From assembly GCA_963805255.1 (NCBI GenBank), contig CAWDTK010000001.1, forward strand, positions 51,516 to 115,515: a stretch of 64,000 nt of DNA, written 5' to 3'. Below are positions 44,750 through 53,423 of the stretch, in pieces (the stretch's first letter is position 1; every line of letters begins with the position of its first letter). Both the position numbers and the translations under genes were made by a program. Origin of the DNA: Bog-532 sp963805255 (GTDB taxonomy: Bacteria; Actinomycetota; Actinomycetes; Streptosporangiales; Streptosporangiaceae). A model generated the notes under the pieces. That model was not told where the DNA came from, ran no database searches, and saw only the letters and a program-made list of their open reading frames with translations.

Positions 44750-45275
44750 GATGATCACTTTTCCCCAGTCGCCGGCGTGCGCACCGGCCATTCGCAGCGG
44801 GCCGAAGACACCCGTGAGGTGATCGCCTGATCTGCTGTGCCGGCCGTCCAGTCTGCTGGGGCTCGTTTCCCGGTGGCAGGGCCGAACGTCACCGATCCCA
44901 GGCCCACGGACATCGGCCCAATTTTTCTGCACGGCGCGGCGTTCGGCGCCGGGATCCCCCTCTGTCGGCCTTCGCGGCCTTCGCGGCGTTCTGCGGCGCC
45001 CCGCCCGCGTGCGACGCGGTCCGGCGGAGTGCGGTGGTCCGGGCCCGGCGAACCCGGCGATCTCACCGGCGGCGCACACCGGTCAGGGCGGCCATCCGGG
45101 CCCCCGCATCCGGGCACATCCCCGGGGCGGCCGTTCCTCCCTGGCCCGGCCCCCGAACCAGGAGAAGTCCCAGCCGGCCACGGGTACCGCTGAGCCCTCA
45201 GCCAGGAGATCGTCGAAGCTGGGCACGTTCGGGAGTCTGGCCGCCCGCTGGCATTCCCGGCGAGCAGGTTTCCGG
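44750..45275. other. Spacer, no supported gene
   Basis: About 525 bases between the hydrolase and the YnfA-type gene. Open frames on both strands are Arg/Pro-rich composition artefacts. Confidence 0.4.
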
Positions 45276-45608
45276 TCAGCGCCGCGGGGCGTACATGATC
45301 ACGGCCACGCCGGCCAGGCAGATCACCGCGCCGATGATGTCATAGCGATCGGGGCGGTAGCCGTCGGCGACCACGCCCCAGATGAGTGAGCCTGCGACGA
45401 AGACCCCGCCGTAGGCGGCGAGGATCTGGCCGAAGTGGGAGTCCGGCTGGCCGGTGGCGACGAAGCCGTAGATGCCGAGCGCGACGACGCCCGCCCCGAT
45501 CCACGCCCAGCCGCGGTGTTCGCGGACCCCCTGCCAGATCAGCCAGGCACCGCCGATCTCGAAGAACGCGGCGAGGACGAACAAGCCAACGGAGCGAAGA
45601 ATGAGCAC
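45276..45608 (-). CDS. ynfA: YnfA/UPF0060-family membrane protein
   Basis: 110 aa, typical length, with four membrane helices. The signature stretches are FVLAAFFEIGGAWLIWQGVR with an intramembrane Glu, GFVATGQPDSHFGQILAAYG-GVFVAGSLIWG, and DRYDIIGAVICLAGVAVIMY. The fold resembles small multidrug-resistance transporters. Substrate not established. Single gene. Confidence 0.9.
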   Translation of the reverse strand: MLILRSVGLFVLAAFFEIGGAWLIWQGVREHRGWAWIGAGVVALGIYGFVATGQPDSHFGQILAAYGGVFVAGSLIWGVVADGYRPDRYDIIGAVICLAGVAVIMYAPRR

Positions 45609-45827
45609 GAGGCCACCCTCTCAGACGGAGCAACTCACCAGGCCGAACGCGGCTGGGCCGGACATCCCCCCGACCGTGCGGGCGGCGGATGAGGAGAGCG
45701 GATTCTCGTGTTATAGGGGCGTGACATTAGACTCGCCCGGGTTGCCTGCTGCGCGAGATGGCAGGACAGGCCGGGAAAGGGCCCGTCGGCCCCAGGGTGG
45801 CCGGCGCGGGGAAGGAGAAAACCGCAA

Positions 45828-47495
45828 GTGACGGTGGTTGATGAGGCGAACCGGCGTGCCGGGGGAGACGGAAACCAGGGGCACCAGCGCCCGGCGGGCC
45901 CGGCGGGCCCGGCGGGATCAGAGGTGCTGGCCGAGGCGGGCCGGCGGCGCGCGTTCGCGGTGATCAGTCACCCGGACGCGGGCAAGTCGACGCTAACCGA
46001 GGCGCTGGCGCTGCACGCGTCGGCTATCATCCAGGCCGGCGCCGTGCACGGCAAGGCGGGCCGGCGGGGGGTCACCTCGGACTGGATGGCCATGGAACGT
46101 GACCGCGGCATCTCCATCACCTCAGCGGCGCTCCGCTTCGGCTACGGCGGCATGGTGCTGAACCTGCTGGACACTCCCGGCCACGCTGATTTTTCCGAGG
46201 ACACCTACCGGGTGCTGGAGGCCGTCGACTGCGCGATCATGCTGCTGGACTCGGCCAAGGGCCTGGAGCCGCAGACGCTGAAGCTCTTCGACGTGTGCCG
46301 CAACCGGCGCGTTCCCGTCATCACCTTCGTCAACAAGTGGGACCGCCCCGGCCGCGAGCCGCTGGAACTGCTGGACGAGATCGAGCAGCGGATCGGCCTG
46401 CGCCCGACGCCACTGAACTGGCCAGTCGGGGTGGCGGGTGATTTCCGCGGGCTGATCGACCGCGGCACCGGCGGCTTCACGGCCTACACCCGCACGCCGG
46501 GTGGCGCCGGCCGCGCGATGGAGGAGCACCTGGACCCCGTGCAGGCGGCCGAGCGTGCGGGCGCCGCGTACGCGACCGCGGTGGAAGAGCTTGCGCTGCT
46601 GGACGAGATCGGCGCGGACGTGGACATGGAATCGTTCCTGGCGGGCGAGTCCTCACCGGTCCTGTTTGGCGCGGCCCTGCCCAACTTCGGCGTGCGGCGG
46701 CTGCTCGAGGGACTGTGCGAGCTGGCCCCGCCGCCCGCTCCCCGGCTTGACGTCAAGGACGAGCCGCGCGCGGTCGACACCCCGTTCTCCGGCCTGGTGT
46801 TCAAGGTCCAGGCCAACATGGACCGCAACCACCGGGACCGGGTGGCCTTCGTCCGGGTATGCTCGGGGCGGTTCGAGCGGGGCATGGTGCTGACCCATGC
46901 GGCCACCGGCCGGCCGTTCGCGACCAAATACGCCCAGGCCATGTTCGGCCAGGAGCGTGAAACCGTGGACATCGCCTATCCGGGCGACGTGATCGGCCTG
47001 GTCAACGCGACGGCCCTGCGGCCCGGGGACACGCTGTTCGAGGCGCAGGCGGTCGAGTTCCCGCCGATCCCGAGCTTCGCCCCGGAACACTTCGCCGTCG
47101 TGCGCAGCAAGGACGCGAGCAGGCACAAGCAGTTCCGCAAGGGCATCGACCAGCTCGGCACCGAAGGCGTCGTCCAGGTGCTCGCGTCCGACCTGCGCGG
47201 CGACCAGGCCCCCGTGCTCGCCGCGGTCGGGCCGCTGCAGTTCGACGTGGTCCTGAACCGGCTGGAGCACGAGTTCGGGGCCCGGGCCGAACTGGAGCAC
47301 CTCAACTACACGATGGCCCGCCGGACCGACGCCGAGAGCGCCGCCGGCCTCGCCGGGCAGCGTGGGGCCGAGGTCCTCACCCGCCGCATCGACGGGGCCC
47401 TGCTCGCCCTGTTCACCGACAAATGGCGGCTGGCCGCCATCCAGCGGGACCACCCCGGCATCCGGCTGGACACGCTGGTGGCCGGCACCGAGTAA
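45828..47495 (+). CDS. prfC: Peptide chain release factor 3 (RF3)
   Basis: 555 aa translational GTPase that recycles RF1 and RF2 after termination. G1 VISHPDAGKSTLTEALAL, G2 RGISITSAALRF, G3 LLDTPGHADFSEDTYR, G4 FVNKWDRPGREPLELLDEIE. Domain II and the RF3-specific C-terminal domain follow (FPPIPSFAPEHFAVVRSKDA, HKQFRKGIDQLGTEGVVQVL). GTG 45828 follows AAGGAG. A 25-residue Gly/Pro/Ala extension precedes the G domain. RF3 is absent from some actinobacteria but common in this group. Confidence 0.95.
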   Translation: MTVVDEANRRAGGDGNQGHQRPAGPAGPAGSEVLAEAGRRRAFAVISHPDAGKSTLTEALALHASAIIQAGAVHGKAGRRGVTSDWMAMERDRGISITSAALRFGYGGMVLNLLDTPGHADFSEDTYRVLEAVDCAIMLLDSAKGLEPQTLKLFDVCRNRRVPVITFVNKWDRPGREPLELLDEIEQRIGLRPTPLNWPVGVAGDFRGLIDRGTGGFTAYTRTPGGAGRAMEEHLDPVQAAERAGAAYATAVEELALLDEIGADVDMESFLAGESSPVLFGAALPNFGVRRLLEGLCELAPPPAPRLDVKDEPRAVDTPFSGLVFKVQANMDRNHRDRVAFVRVCSGRFERGMVLTHAATGRPFATKYAQAMFGQERETVDIAYPGDVIGLVNATALRPGDTLFEAQAVEFPPIPSFAPEHFAVVRSKDASRHKQFRKGIDQLGTEGVVQVLASDLRGDQAPVLAAVGPLQFDVVLNRLEHEFGARAELEHLNYTMARRTDAESAAGLAGQRGAEVLTRRIDGALLALFTDKWRLAAIQRDHPGIRLDTLVAGTE

Positions 47496-47616
47496 CCCGC
47501 CCGCCGGCCGGCAGCCCGCCCGTGCCGAACAGCGCCTCCGCGAGCGCGCGGCCAGCGCGCCTGGCACGCCGAAATGCCCCTCCGGGGCGGCCGTCAAACG
47601 GCTACGGGGCGACGGC

Positions 47617-48555
47617 TCAGATGTCGCCGGGTGATTCAATCTCGGCGAGAGCCTGGCCGTAGGCGAGGGTCATCAGCTTGGCCACGCTATCGTGCGCGCC
47701 CAGCGGCGCCGCCGAGTCCGCGCCGATGCTCGCGCACGACGCCTCGAGCTCGCCGGGCCTGGCCTCCGGCCCGATGATGCACGGCGCGATGGCGATCCGG
47801 CCCACGCCCATCTGCCGAAGTTGCGCGGCGGCTTCGCCGACGCTGGGATTGCCGTCCAGTGCGGCGGCGAACACGGGCAGGGCGAGCCGCGCTGCCAGCA
47901 GCACGGAGGTCGGCGACGCCGCTGCGGCGGACTGAGCGCCGCCGACGGTCGCCACGATGATGCCATCGGCCGACGTGGGGATGCTGAACATGCGGACCCG
48001 GTTGGCGCGGGCGAGGTGCGCGTCGGCGAGCCGGATGTGCAGCGCTTCGGCGAACGTCAGGCTCACGTTGAATGGTTCGGCGATGTAGGCGTTGACGCTG
48101 CTCTGGGTGACGCCATAGCAGATCGCGTCGGTCACGGCCGGATAGGGCAGGGCGAGCAGCGGCACCACGATGGCGGCCGGCCCGTCCGTCGGGCGCGCGG
48201 TGGCGGCGCCAGCCAGAACGGCGGCAAGGCCCGCCGGGTCGTCGCGGCCGGTTCCCACGCGCGCCATCCGCACGTCGAGGCTGGGATTGTCGACGCGCAC
48301 GATCGACGCGATCTCCGCGGCCACGTCCGGGGTGCCGAAATGCCCGGCGACGGCGAGCACGAGGGCTGGTGCCTCCGGGGGCAGGCCAGCTGGCACCGGC
48401 CGCCGGTGACGGCCGGCCGAGGCGCCCGGCCTCGGCTCCGTCCCACGCGGCGGCGCCGGACTATGGGCAGGCACCGGCCTGGATGCAGGCTGGCGCTTTG
48501 GCAGTCCGGTGACTGGTTCCCGCAGATCGGCCACAACGTGAGCGTAGTCGCGCAC
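47617..48555 (-). CDS. CbiX/sirohydrochlorin-chelatase-like protein
   Basis: 312 aa from GTG 48555. After a Pro/Arg-rich first 60 residues come two similar halves as in CbiX-type chelatases: LVLAVAGHFGTPDVAAEIAS with VRMARVG...IVVPLLALPYPAVTDAI, and the second half with VLLAARLALPVFAAALDGNP...GRIAIAPCIIGPEARPG. The usual HGS metal motif reads GHF, and the second half has no clear His, so catalytic activity is uncertain. Could insert Co or Fe into sirohydrochlorin or be a divergent relative. Confidence 0.65.
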   Translation of the reverse strand: MRDYAHVVADLREPVTGLPKRQPASRPVPAHSPAPPRGTEPRPGASAGRHRRPVPAGLPPEAPALVLAVAGHFGTPDVAAEIASIVRVDNPSLDVRMARVGTGRDDPAGLAAVLAGAATARPTDGPAAIVVPLLALPYPAVTDAICYGVTQSSVNAYIAEPFNVSLTFAEALHIRLADAHLARANRVRMFSIPTSADGIIVATVGGAQSAAAASPTSVLLAARLALPVFAAALDGNPSVGEAAAQLRQMGVGRIAIAPCIIGPEARPGELEASCASIGADSAAPLGAHDSVAKLMTLAYGQALAEIESPGDI

Positions 48556-48709
48556 GCTCCGGCATGCCCCAAAAGCTGCGAAACACGACAGTACGCAGTT
48601 GCCGGCCGGTAACTGCGCCGTGCCACCAGGGCGGACGCCGTTCGTGCCGCCGACGTGCGCTTTGTTACCCGCGAGTTCGGTTCCGGGTGATCAAATGGCG
48701 GGCGGGGGA

Positions 48710-49936
48710 TTACCCGCAGGCATCCTGACCCGCTGTAGGCCGGCCGGACCCGCTGGGCCCGGCGGATGCCCCCGGAGAGGCCGCGGGGCCGTTCGAGGTC
48801 CCCGTGGCTCCGCCTGAGGACGTGGCGGAGCCGCCCGGGGCCGGAGACGAGCCGCCTTGCGCCGGGTGCGCGGCCGGCGACGCGGTGGGCGAGGCCAGGC
48901 TCTCGTCGTTCGCCAGATCCTGGAAGAGCTGGCCGGCCGCCTCGGCGTCCCACTGCACCGCCACCTCGCCGGTGGGGGTCTGATAATCCGCGCTGGCGAG
49001 CGGTACGGTCCGGAACGTCACGTCACGCGTGGAGATGCCGCGCATCTGGTCCGCGAGCGCCGACACGTTCAGGCCCTGGTTGACGGTCAGCGCGGACAGC
49101 GACGCGCTCATGAACCGGGACAGCCGCACCGGGTTGGCCAGCAGTCCCGAGTGGATGGCCTCGGTGAGCGCCGACGAGACCAGGCGCTGCTGGTCCTGGA
49201 TGCGGGCGAGGTCGGACGTGGCGAAAGAATGCCGGTCGCGCACGTAGGCCAGGGCGGTGATGCCGTTGACGTGGTGCACGCCCGCCGGCAGGCGCAGCCC
49301 GCTGTAGGCGTCGTCCAGCGCCTGCGGCAGGCAGATGTTCACCCCGCCGAGCGCGTCGATCACCTTGACGAACCCGAGGAAGCCAACCTCGACGTAGTCG
49401 TTGATGGTCAGGCCGGTGACCTGCTCGACCGTCTGCACCACGAGACGGGCGCCGCCGTACCCGTACGCGGCGTTGATCTTGCTCATCCCGTGCCCGGGGA
49501 TGTTCACCCAGGAGTCACGCGGGATGCTGACGACGGTCACCCGGCTCCGGTCCGCCGACACGTGTACCAGCATCAGCGTGTCGGAGTTCGAGGTGACGTC
49601 GTTGCCCACGTGCAGCACGACCTCCTCATGATGGGTCAGGCCGGTCCGGGGGTCCACGCCGGCCACCAGGATGTTGAGCGGCCCGGTCGAGCCGGAATCC
49701 GCCGTCCCGGCGTCCACGCGCTTGATCTGGTCGTTGATGTACCCGGTCAGGGCCCACGCGCCGCCCGACACGACGAGCACGAGCGCCGACATGGCCCCGC
49801 ACACGGTCAGCAGGGCCCGCTGTCTCCTGGCGCCCCGGCTCGAGGCGATGCGAGCGGCCAGCCGGCCCTGCGCGTCGGAGCGGAGGTGCTGCTGCGGCGG
49901 TGGCCGCCGGGACTCCCCGTCCTGCCTGTCCGTCAT
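48710..49936 (-). CDS. LytR-CpsA-Psr (LCP) family cell-wall ligase
   Basis: 408 aa. A cytoplasmic basic N-terminus, one membrane anchor (LLTVCGAMSALVLVVSGGAW, residues about 42-62), then an extracytoplasmic LCP domain: LNILVAGVDPR, SNSDTLMLVHVSADRSRVTV-VSIPRDSWV, KINAAYGYGGARLVVQTVEQ, and ALAYVRDRHSFATSDLARIQ-DQQRLV with the conserved Arg residues. LCP enzymes move polymers such as arabinogalactan or teichoic acids from lipid carriers to peptidoglycan. A Ser/Gly/Pro-rich tail of about 55 residues ends the protein. ATG 49936 has GGAGG in front. Confidence 0.92.
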   Translation of the reverse strand: MTDRQDGESRRPPPQQHLRSDAQGRLAARIASSRGARRQRALLTVCGAMSALVLVVSGGAWALTGYINDQIKRVDAGTADSGSTGPLNILVAGVDPRTGLTHHEEVVLHVGNDVTSNSDTLMLVHVSADRSRVTVVSIPRDSWVNIPGHGMSKINAAYGYGGARLVVQTVEQVTGLTINDYVEVGFLGFVKVIDALGGVNICLPQALDDAYSGLRLPAGVHHVNGITALAYVRDRHSFATSDLARIQDQQRLVSSALTEAIHSGLLANPVRLSRFMSASLSALTVNQGLNVSALADQMRGISTRDVTFRTVPLASADYQTPTGEVAVQWDAEAAGQLFQDLANDESLASPTASPAAHPAQGGSSPAPGGSATSSGGATGTSNGPAASPGASAGPSGSGRPTAGQDACG

Positions 49937-50066
49937 GCTCCTCCCCCCACACGGCCCTTTGTCAGGCTATCTCCGGCCTCATCCGGTTGCCCGGCCGCAG
50001 CGCCGGCCGTCCGGGCCGCCCTTGTGGCGCGGCCCACACTGGCCTGCCGGCCGTATCCTGGCTATA

Positions 50067-50082
50067 GTTACTAGCGAGTAGC
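50067..50082. promoter_or_regulatory. Operator-like inverted repeat upstream of fadE5
   Basis: GTTACTAGCGAGTAGC: arms GTTACT and AGTAGC (inverse GCTACT, one mismatch) around a 4-bp centre, 53 bases before the fadE5 start. Related to 2874-2889 upstream of etfD. Confidence 0.6.
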
Positions 50083-50134
50083 ATGTCTCCGCTGTGGGCG
50101 AGCAGGCATGCCGGACGATCGCCAGAGGTGTGGG

Positions 50135-51985
50135 ATGAGCCACTACAAGAGCAATCTCCGCGATATCGAGTTCAACCTGTTCGAAATGCTCCGCCGCCAG
50201 GACGTCATGGGCGCCGGGCCGTACGGGGAATTCGATGAGGAGACGGCCCGGGGGATCCTGGACGAGGTCAACCGGCTGGCCGTCGGGCCGCTCGCCGAGT
50301 CCTTCGCCGACGCCGACCGTCATCCGCCCGTGTTCGACCCGGCGGACGGCTCGGTGCGGATTCCCGAATCGTTCCGCCGGTCTTTCCGCGCCTACATGGA
50401 CGCCGAATGGTACCGCCTCGACCTGCCGGCGGAGATCGGCGGCTCGCAGGCCCCGCGCTCCCTGTACTGGGCGGTGGCCGAGCTGGTCCTCGGCTCGAAC
50501 CCGGCGGTCTGGATGTACTCCAGCGGCCCGGCGTTCGCCCATCTCCTGTGGGAGATCGGCACCCCCGGGCAGAAGCGTTTCGCCGTGCAGGCCATCGAGC
50601 GCAAGTGGGGCTCGACCATGGTGCTGACCGAGCCGGACGCCGGCTCCGACGTGGGCGCCGGCCGGGCCAAGGCGACCGAGCAGCCGGACGGCACGTGGCA
50701 CATCGAGGGCGTCAAGCGGTTCATCACCAGCGCCGAGCAGGACATGACCGAGAACATCTTCCACCTGGTCCTGGCGCGCCCCGAAGGCGCTGGGCCCGGC
50801 ACCAAGGGGCTGTCGATGTTCCTCGTGCCCAAGTACCGCGTCAACGAGGACGGCTCGCCCGGCGAGCGCAACGGCGTCCGGGTCACCAATGTCGAGCGCA
50901 AGATGGGCCTGAAGGCCTCCACGACGTGTGAGCTGACGTTCGGCGGCGACCGGCCCGCGGTCGGGACCCTGGTCGGCGGCGTGCACGAAGGCATCCGGCA
51001 GATGTTCAAGATCATCGAGCACGCCCGGATGGTTATCGGCGTCAAGGCCATCGGCACGCTGTCCACCGGCTACCTGAACGCGCTGGAGTTCGCCAAGAGC
51101 CGCGTCCAGGGGGCCGACCTCACCCAGATGCTCGACAAGGCGGCGCCGCGGGTCACGATCACCCATCACCCGGACGTACGCCGGATGCTCATGCTGCAGA
51201 AGGCGTACGCGGAGGGCATGCGGGCGCTGGTCCTATACATGGCGACGATCCAGGATGACCTGCAGACGGCCGCGGCCGGGGGGCGGACCGACGAGAAGGC
51301 GGCCAGCCTGAACGACCTGCTGCTCCCGGTGATCAAGGGCCTGGGGTCGGAGCGCGCGTACGAGCTGCTCGCGCTGTCGCTGCAGACCCTCGGCGGGTCG
51401 GGTTTCCTGCAGGAATACCCGATCGAGCAGTACATCAGGGACGCCAAGATCGACAGCCTTTACGAGGGCACCACCGGCATCCAGGGCATGGACCTGTACT
51501 TCCGCAAGATCGTCCGGGACGGCGGGCAGGCCCTCGGCGCCGTGCTCGCCGAGATCAGGGCGTTCGCGGCCAAGGACGGCGGCAACGGCCGGCTGAAGAG
51601 CGAACGGGCCGCGCTCGGCCAGGCGGCGGATGACCTCGAGGCGATGACCGGCGCGATGACGAGTTTCCTGACCCAGTCGGCGAGCCAGCCCGAGGAGATC
51701 TACCGGGTCGGGCTGAACACGACGCGGCTGCTGCTCGCGCTGGGCGACGTGATGGTCGGCTGGCTGCTGGCCCGCCAGGCCGAGATCGCGCTGGCCCGGC
51801 TGGACGAGATCGGGGTGCCCGCGGCCGGGGACCGCCGCGCGCAGAGCGAGCGTGACTTCTACACCGGCAAGGTGGCGGCCGCGCGGTTCTTCGCCGCGAC
51901 GGTGCTGCCCCGGATCACCGCCGAGCGGAAGATCGCCGAGGAGACCACCCTCGACCTGATGGACATCCCCGAGGAAGCGTTCTGA
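50135..51985 (+). CDS. fadE5: Acyl-CoA dehydrogenase, FadE5-like
   Basis: 616 aa, the long acyl-CoA dehydrogenase type. Catalyses the first, FAD-dependent step of beta-oxidation and passes electrons to ETF, hence to EtfD. Blocks: MSHYKSNLRDIEFNLFEMLR start as in mycobacterial FadE5, FAD/substrate region STMVLTEPDAGSDVGAGRAK, KRFITSAEQDMTENI, the helical domain with GIRQMFKIIEHARMVIGVKA, LGGSGFLQEYPIEQYIRDAK, and IDSLYEGTTGIQGMDL containing the catalytic-Glu region. ATG 50135 is chosen from the conserved N-terminus. The inverted repeat upstream suggests repression relieved by acyl-CoA. Confidence 0.93.
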   Translation: MSHYKSNLRDIEFNLFEMLRRQDVMGAGPYGEFDEETARGILDEVNRLAVGPLAESFADADRHPPVFDPADGSVRIPESFRRSFRAYMDAEWYRLDLPAEIGGSQAPRSLYWAVAELVLGSNPAVWMYSSGPAFAHLLWEIGTPGQKRFAVQAIERKWGSTMVLTEPDAGSDVGAGRAKATEQPDGTWHIEGVKRFITSAEQDMTENIFHLVLARPEGAGPGTKGLSMFLVPKYRVNEDGSPGERNGVRVTNVERKMGLKASTTCELTFGGDRPAVGTLVGGVHEGIRQMFKIIEHARMVIGVKAIGTLSTGYLNALEFAKSRVQGADLTQMLDKAAPRVTITHHPDVRRMLMLQKAYAEGMRALVLYMATIQDDLQTAAAGGRTDEKAASLNDLLLPVIKGLGSERAYELLALSLQTLGGSGFLQEYPIEQYIRDAKIDSLYEGTTGIQGMDLYFRKIVRDGGQALGAVLAEIRAFAAKDGGNGRLKSERAALGQAADDLEAMTGAMTSFLTQSASQPEEIYRVGLNTTRLLLALGDVMVGWLLARQAEIALARLDEIGVPAAGDRRAQSERDFYTGKVAAARFFAATVLPRITAERKIAEETTLDLMDIPEEAF

Positions 51986-51995
51986 GGTAGGCGCT

Positions 51996-52284
51996 GTGTC
52001 AGCCCGGGGGGCTGTGTCAGCCCGGGGGGCGACCCCCCGGAACCCCCCGCTATCCCGCGGTGGTGCAGGCCGTACACCGGCCGCTCACCCGGGCCTACGG
52101 CCCGGGATCGCTGGGCCGGTACGGGCGCCAATCCGTAGCCCGCGGTGGTGCAGGCCGTGCACCGGCCGCTCACCCGGGCCTACGGCCCGGGATCGCTGGG
52201 CCGGTACGGGCGCCAATCCGTAGCCCGCGGTGGTGCAGGCCGTACACCGGCCGCTCACCCGGGCCTACGCCCGGGGTCGCTAGC
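51996..52284. repeat. 85-bp tandem repeats downstream of fadE5
   Basis: An 85-bp unit beginning CGCGGTGGTGCAGGCCGTAC starts at 52056, 52141 and 52226; the third copy is partial. Before it GCTGTGTCAGCCCGGGGGG is doubled (about 51991-52029). Each unit contains the hairpin GGGCCTACGGCCC. Lies between convergent genes, so multiple terminators or a binding array are possible. Confidence 0.9.
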
Positions 52285-52286
52285 CG

Positions 52287-52580
52287 CTAGAACTCGTACT
52301 GGACGGCGGCGCGGCGGGACACGATCGCGGTGATGTGCTCGGTGATGATGGCCCGGTGCGTGGCGTCGTCGCGGTAGGCGAGGTATCCCTCAAGGTCGTC
52401 GAAGTCCGCCGTGACGGCGAAATCCCAGTTGCCCTCGTTGACGCCGATGTCGGTGCCCATCGCGTACGCGCGCAGCGACGGGATGAGGCCGGGCAGCCGT
52501 GACAGCTCGTCGGCGACCCGCTTCTGCTGCGCGTCCGTCGCGCCCTCACTCCAGCCGAACAGCACCGTGTGCCGGATCAT
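52287..52580 (-). CDS. Dabb-family (stress-responsive alpha/beta barrel) protein
   Basis: 97 aa, typical length. MIRHTVLFGWSEGATDAQQK, LIPSLRAYAMGTDIGVNEGN-WDFAVTADFDDLEGYLAYRD, HRAIITEHITAIVSRRAAVQ. The RHTVLF start and the N-W-DFA strand are diagnostic of Dabb dimers. Some relatives are polyketide cyclases, most are unassigned. Stands alone between the 85-bp repeats and the rhomboid terminator. Confidence 0.88.
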   Translation of the reverse strand: MIRHTVLFGWSEGATDAQQKRVADELSRLPGLIPSLRAYAMGTDIGVNEGNWDFAVTADFDDLEGYLAYRDDATHRAIITEHITAIVSRRAAVQYEF

Positions 52581-52601
52581 CGCACCTTCCCTTTGGTGAT
52601 C

Positions 52602-52638
52602 GGCGTCGGTTTCCGCAGGATCTGCGGAAACCGATGCC
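52602..52638 (-). terminator. Strong hairpin downstream of the rhomboid gene
   Basis: GGCGTCGGTTTCCGCAG and CTGCGGAAACCGATGCC pair over 17 bp with one mismatch and a 3-nt loop. Located 36 bases after the rhomboid stop, so it ends the bkd-rhomboid transcript. Confidence 0.8.
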
Positions 52639-52673
52639 GGTGATCCAAGCTCCCCCCGGGGGAGAGGGAAGCG

Positions 52674-53399
52674 TTACAGGCCCATGTCGTCGAGTTCTTT
52701 GTGCAGGGCAGCCCGGGGGCCGTTCTTCAGCGGAGGCGAGGCCGGTGCGGGCGCGACGGCCGGGGACCGGGGGGTACGCAGGATCCAGCCCGCCATTACG
52801 CCGCCTGCCAGGCCTCCGGCGTGGCCGATCCAGCTGACGCCCGGTGTGCCGGGAATGGCGACCGCGAGGATGTAGGCGTAGGCGACCGCCGCCAGCGCCC
52901 CCACGATCGCATCGACGAAGTTCCGGTCGAACAGCCCGCGCACCACCACGTACCCGAAGTACCCGAAGATGAGTCCGCTCGCGCCGACCGTGAGCTCGTT
53001 GCTGGACTGGAACAGCCAGACCGCCAGCCCGCTGGTGATCGCGGCGATCACCGTGACCGCGATGAACTTGGCGATACCGCGGTAGGCGGCCAGGAAGCCG
53101 AGGACGAGCAGCGGGACCGAGTTTCCCTCGAGATGCTGCCAGGAAAAGTGCAGGAACGGGGCGGTGAAGATGTCCGCCAGATGGCCTTCACTGTGCGGCA
53201 CGATGCCGAAACTCATGTCGAGCCGGTAACTGTCCGCCCAGTTGGCCAGCTGGATGGCCCACAGCAGCCCGATGAACCCGGCCATGAACATCAGGGCGCG
53301 CACGGCCTTGCCCAGGGAGAGGCTGCTCCGGCCGCCGCCCCGCTTCACGCCCTTGAGGTCGTCGCCGGTCAGCATGCCACCGGAATGGCTGTCAGGCAT
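52674..53399 (-). CDS. Rhomboid-family intramembrane serine protease
   Basis: 241 aa with six membrane segments after a 30-residue cytoplasmic start. Active-site Ser in ELTVGASGLIFGYFGYVVVR (GxSG) and His in VSWIGHAGGLAGGVMAGWIL. The HLEGN motif (normally HLxGN) and a preceding HFSWQ support the fold. Cleaves membrane protein substrates, unknown here. Its start is 24 bases after the bkdC stop, same strand, so probably co-transcribed with bkdABC. Confidence 0.92.
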   Translation of the reverse strand: MPDSHSGGMLTGDDLKGVKRGGGRSSLSLGKAVRALMFMAGFIGLLWAIQLANWADSYRLDMSFGIVPHSEGHLADIFTAPFLHFSWQHLEGNSVPLLVLGFLAAYRGIAKFIAVTVIAAITSGLAVWLFQSSNELTVGASGLIFGYFGYVVVRGLFDRNFVDAIVGALAAVAYAYILAVAIPGTPGVSWIGHAGGLAGGVMAGWILRTPRSPAVAPAPASPPLKNGPRAALHKELDDMGL

Positions 53400-53423
53400 C
53401 GTGGTCTCCCACCGGATCGCGCG

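Noticed and set aside
44837..45389. Three overlapping plus-strand frames upstream of the ynfA-type gene
   Set aside because: Arg/Pro/Gly-rich, mutually overlapping, no start signal or domain.
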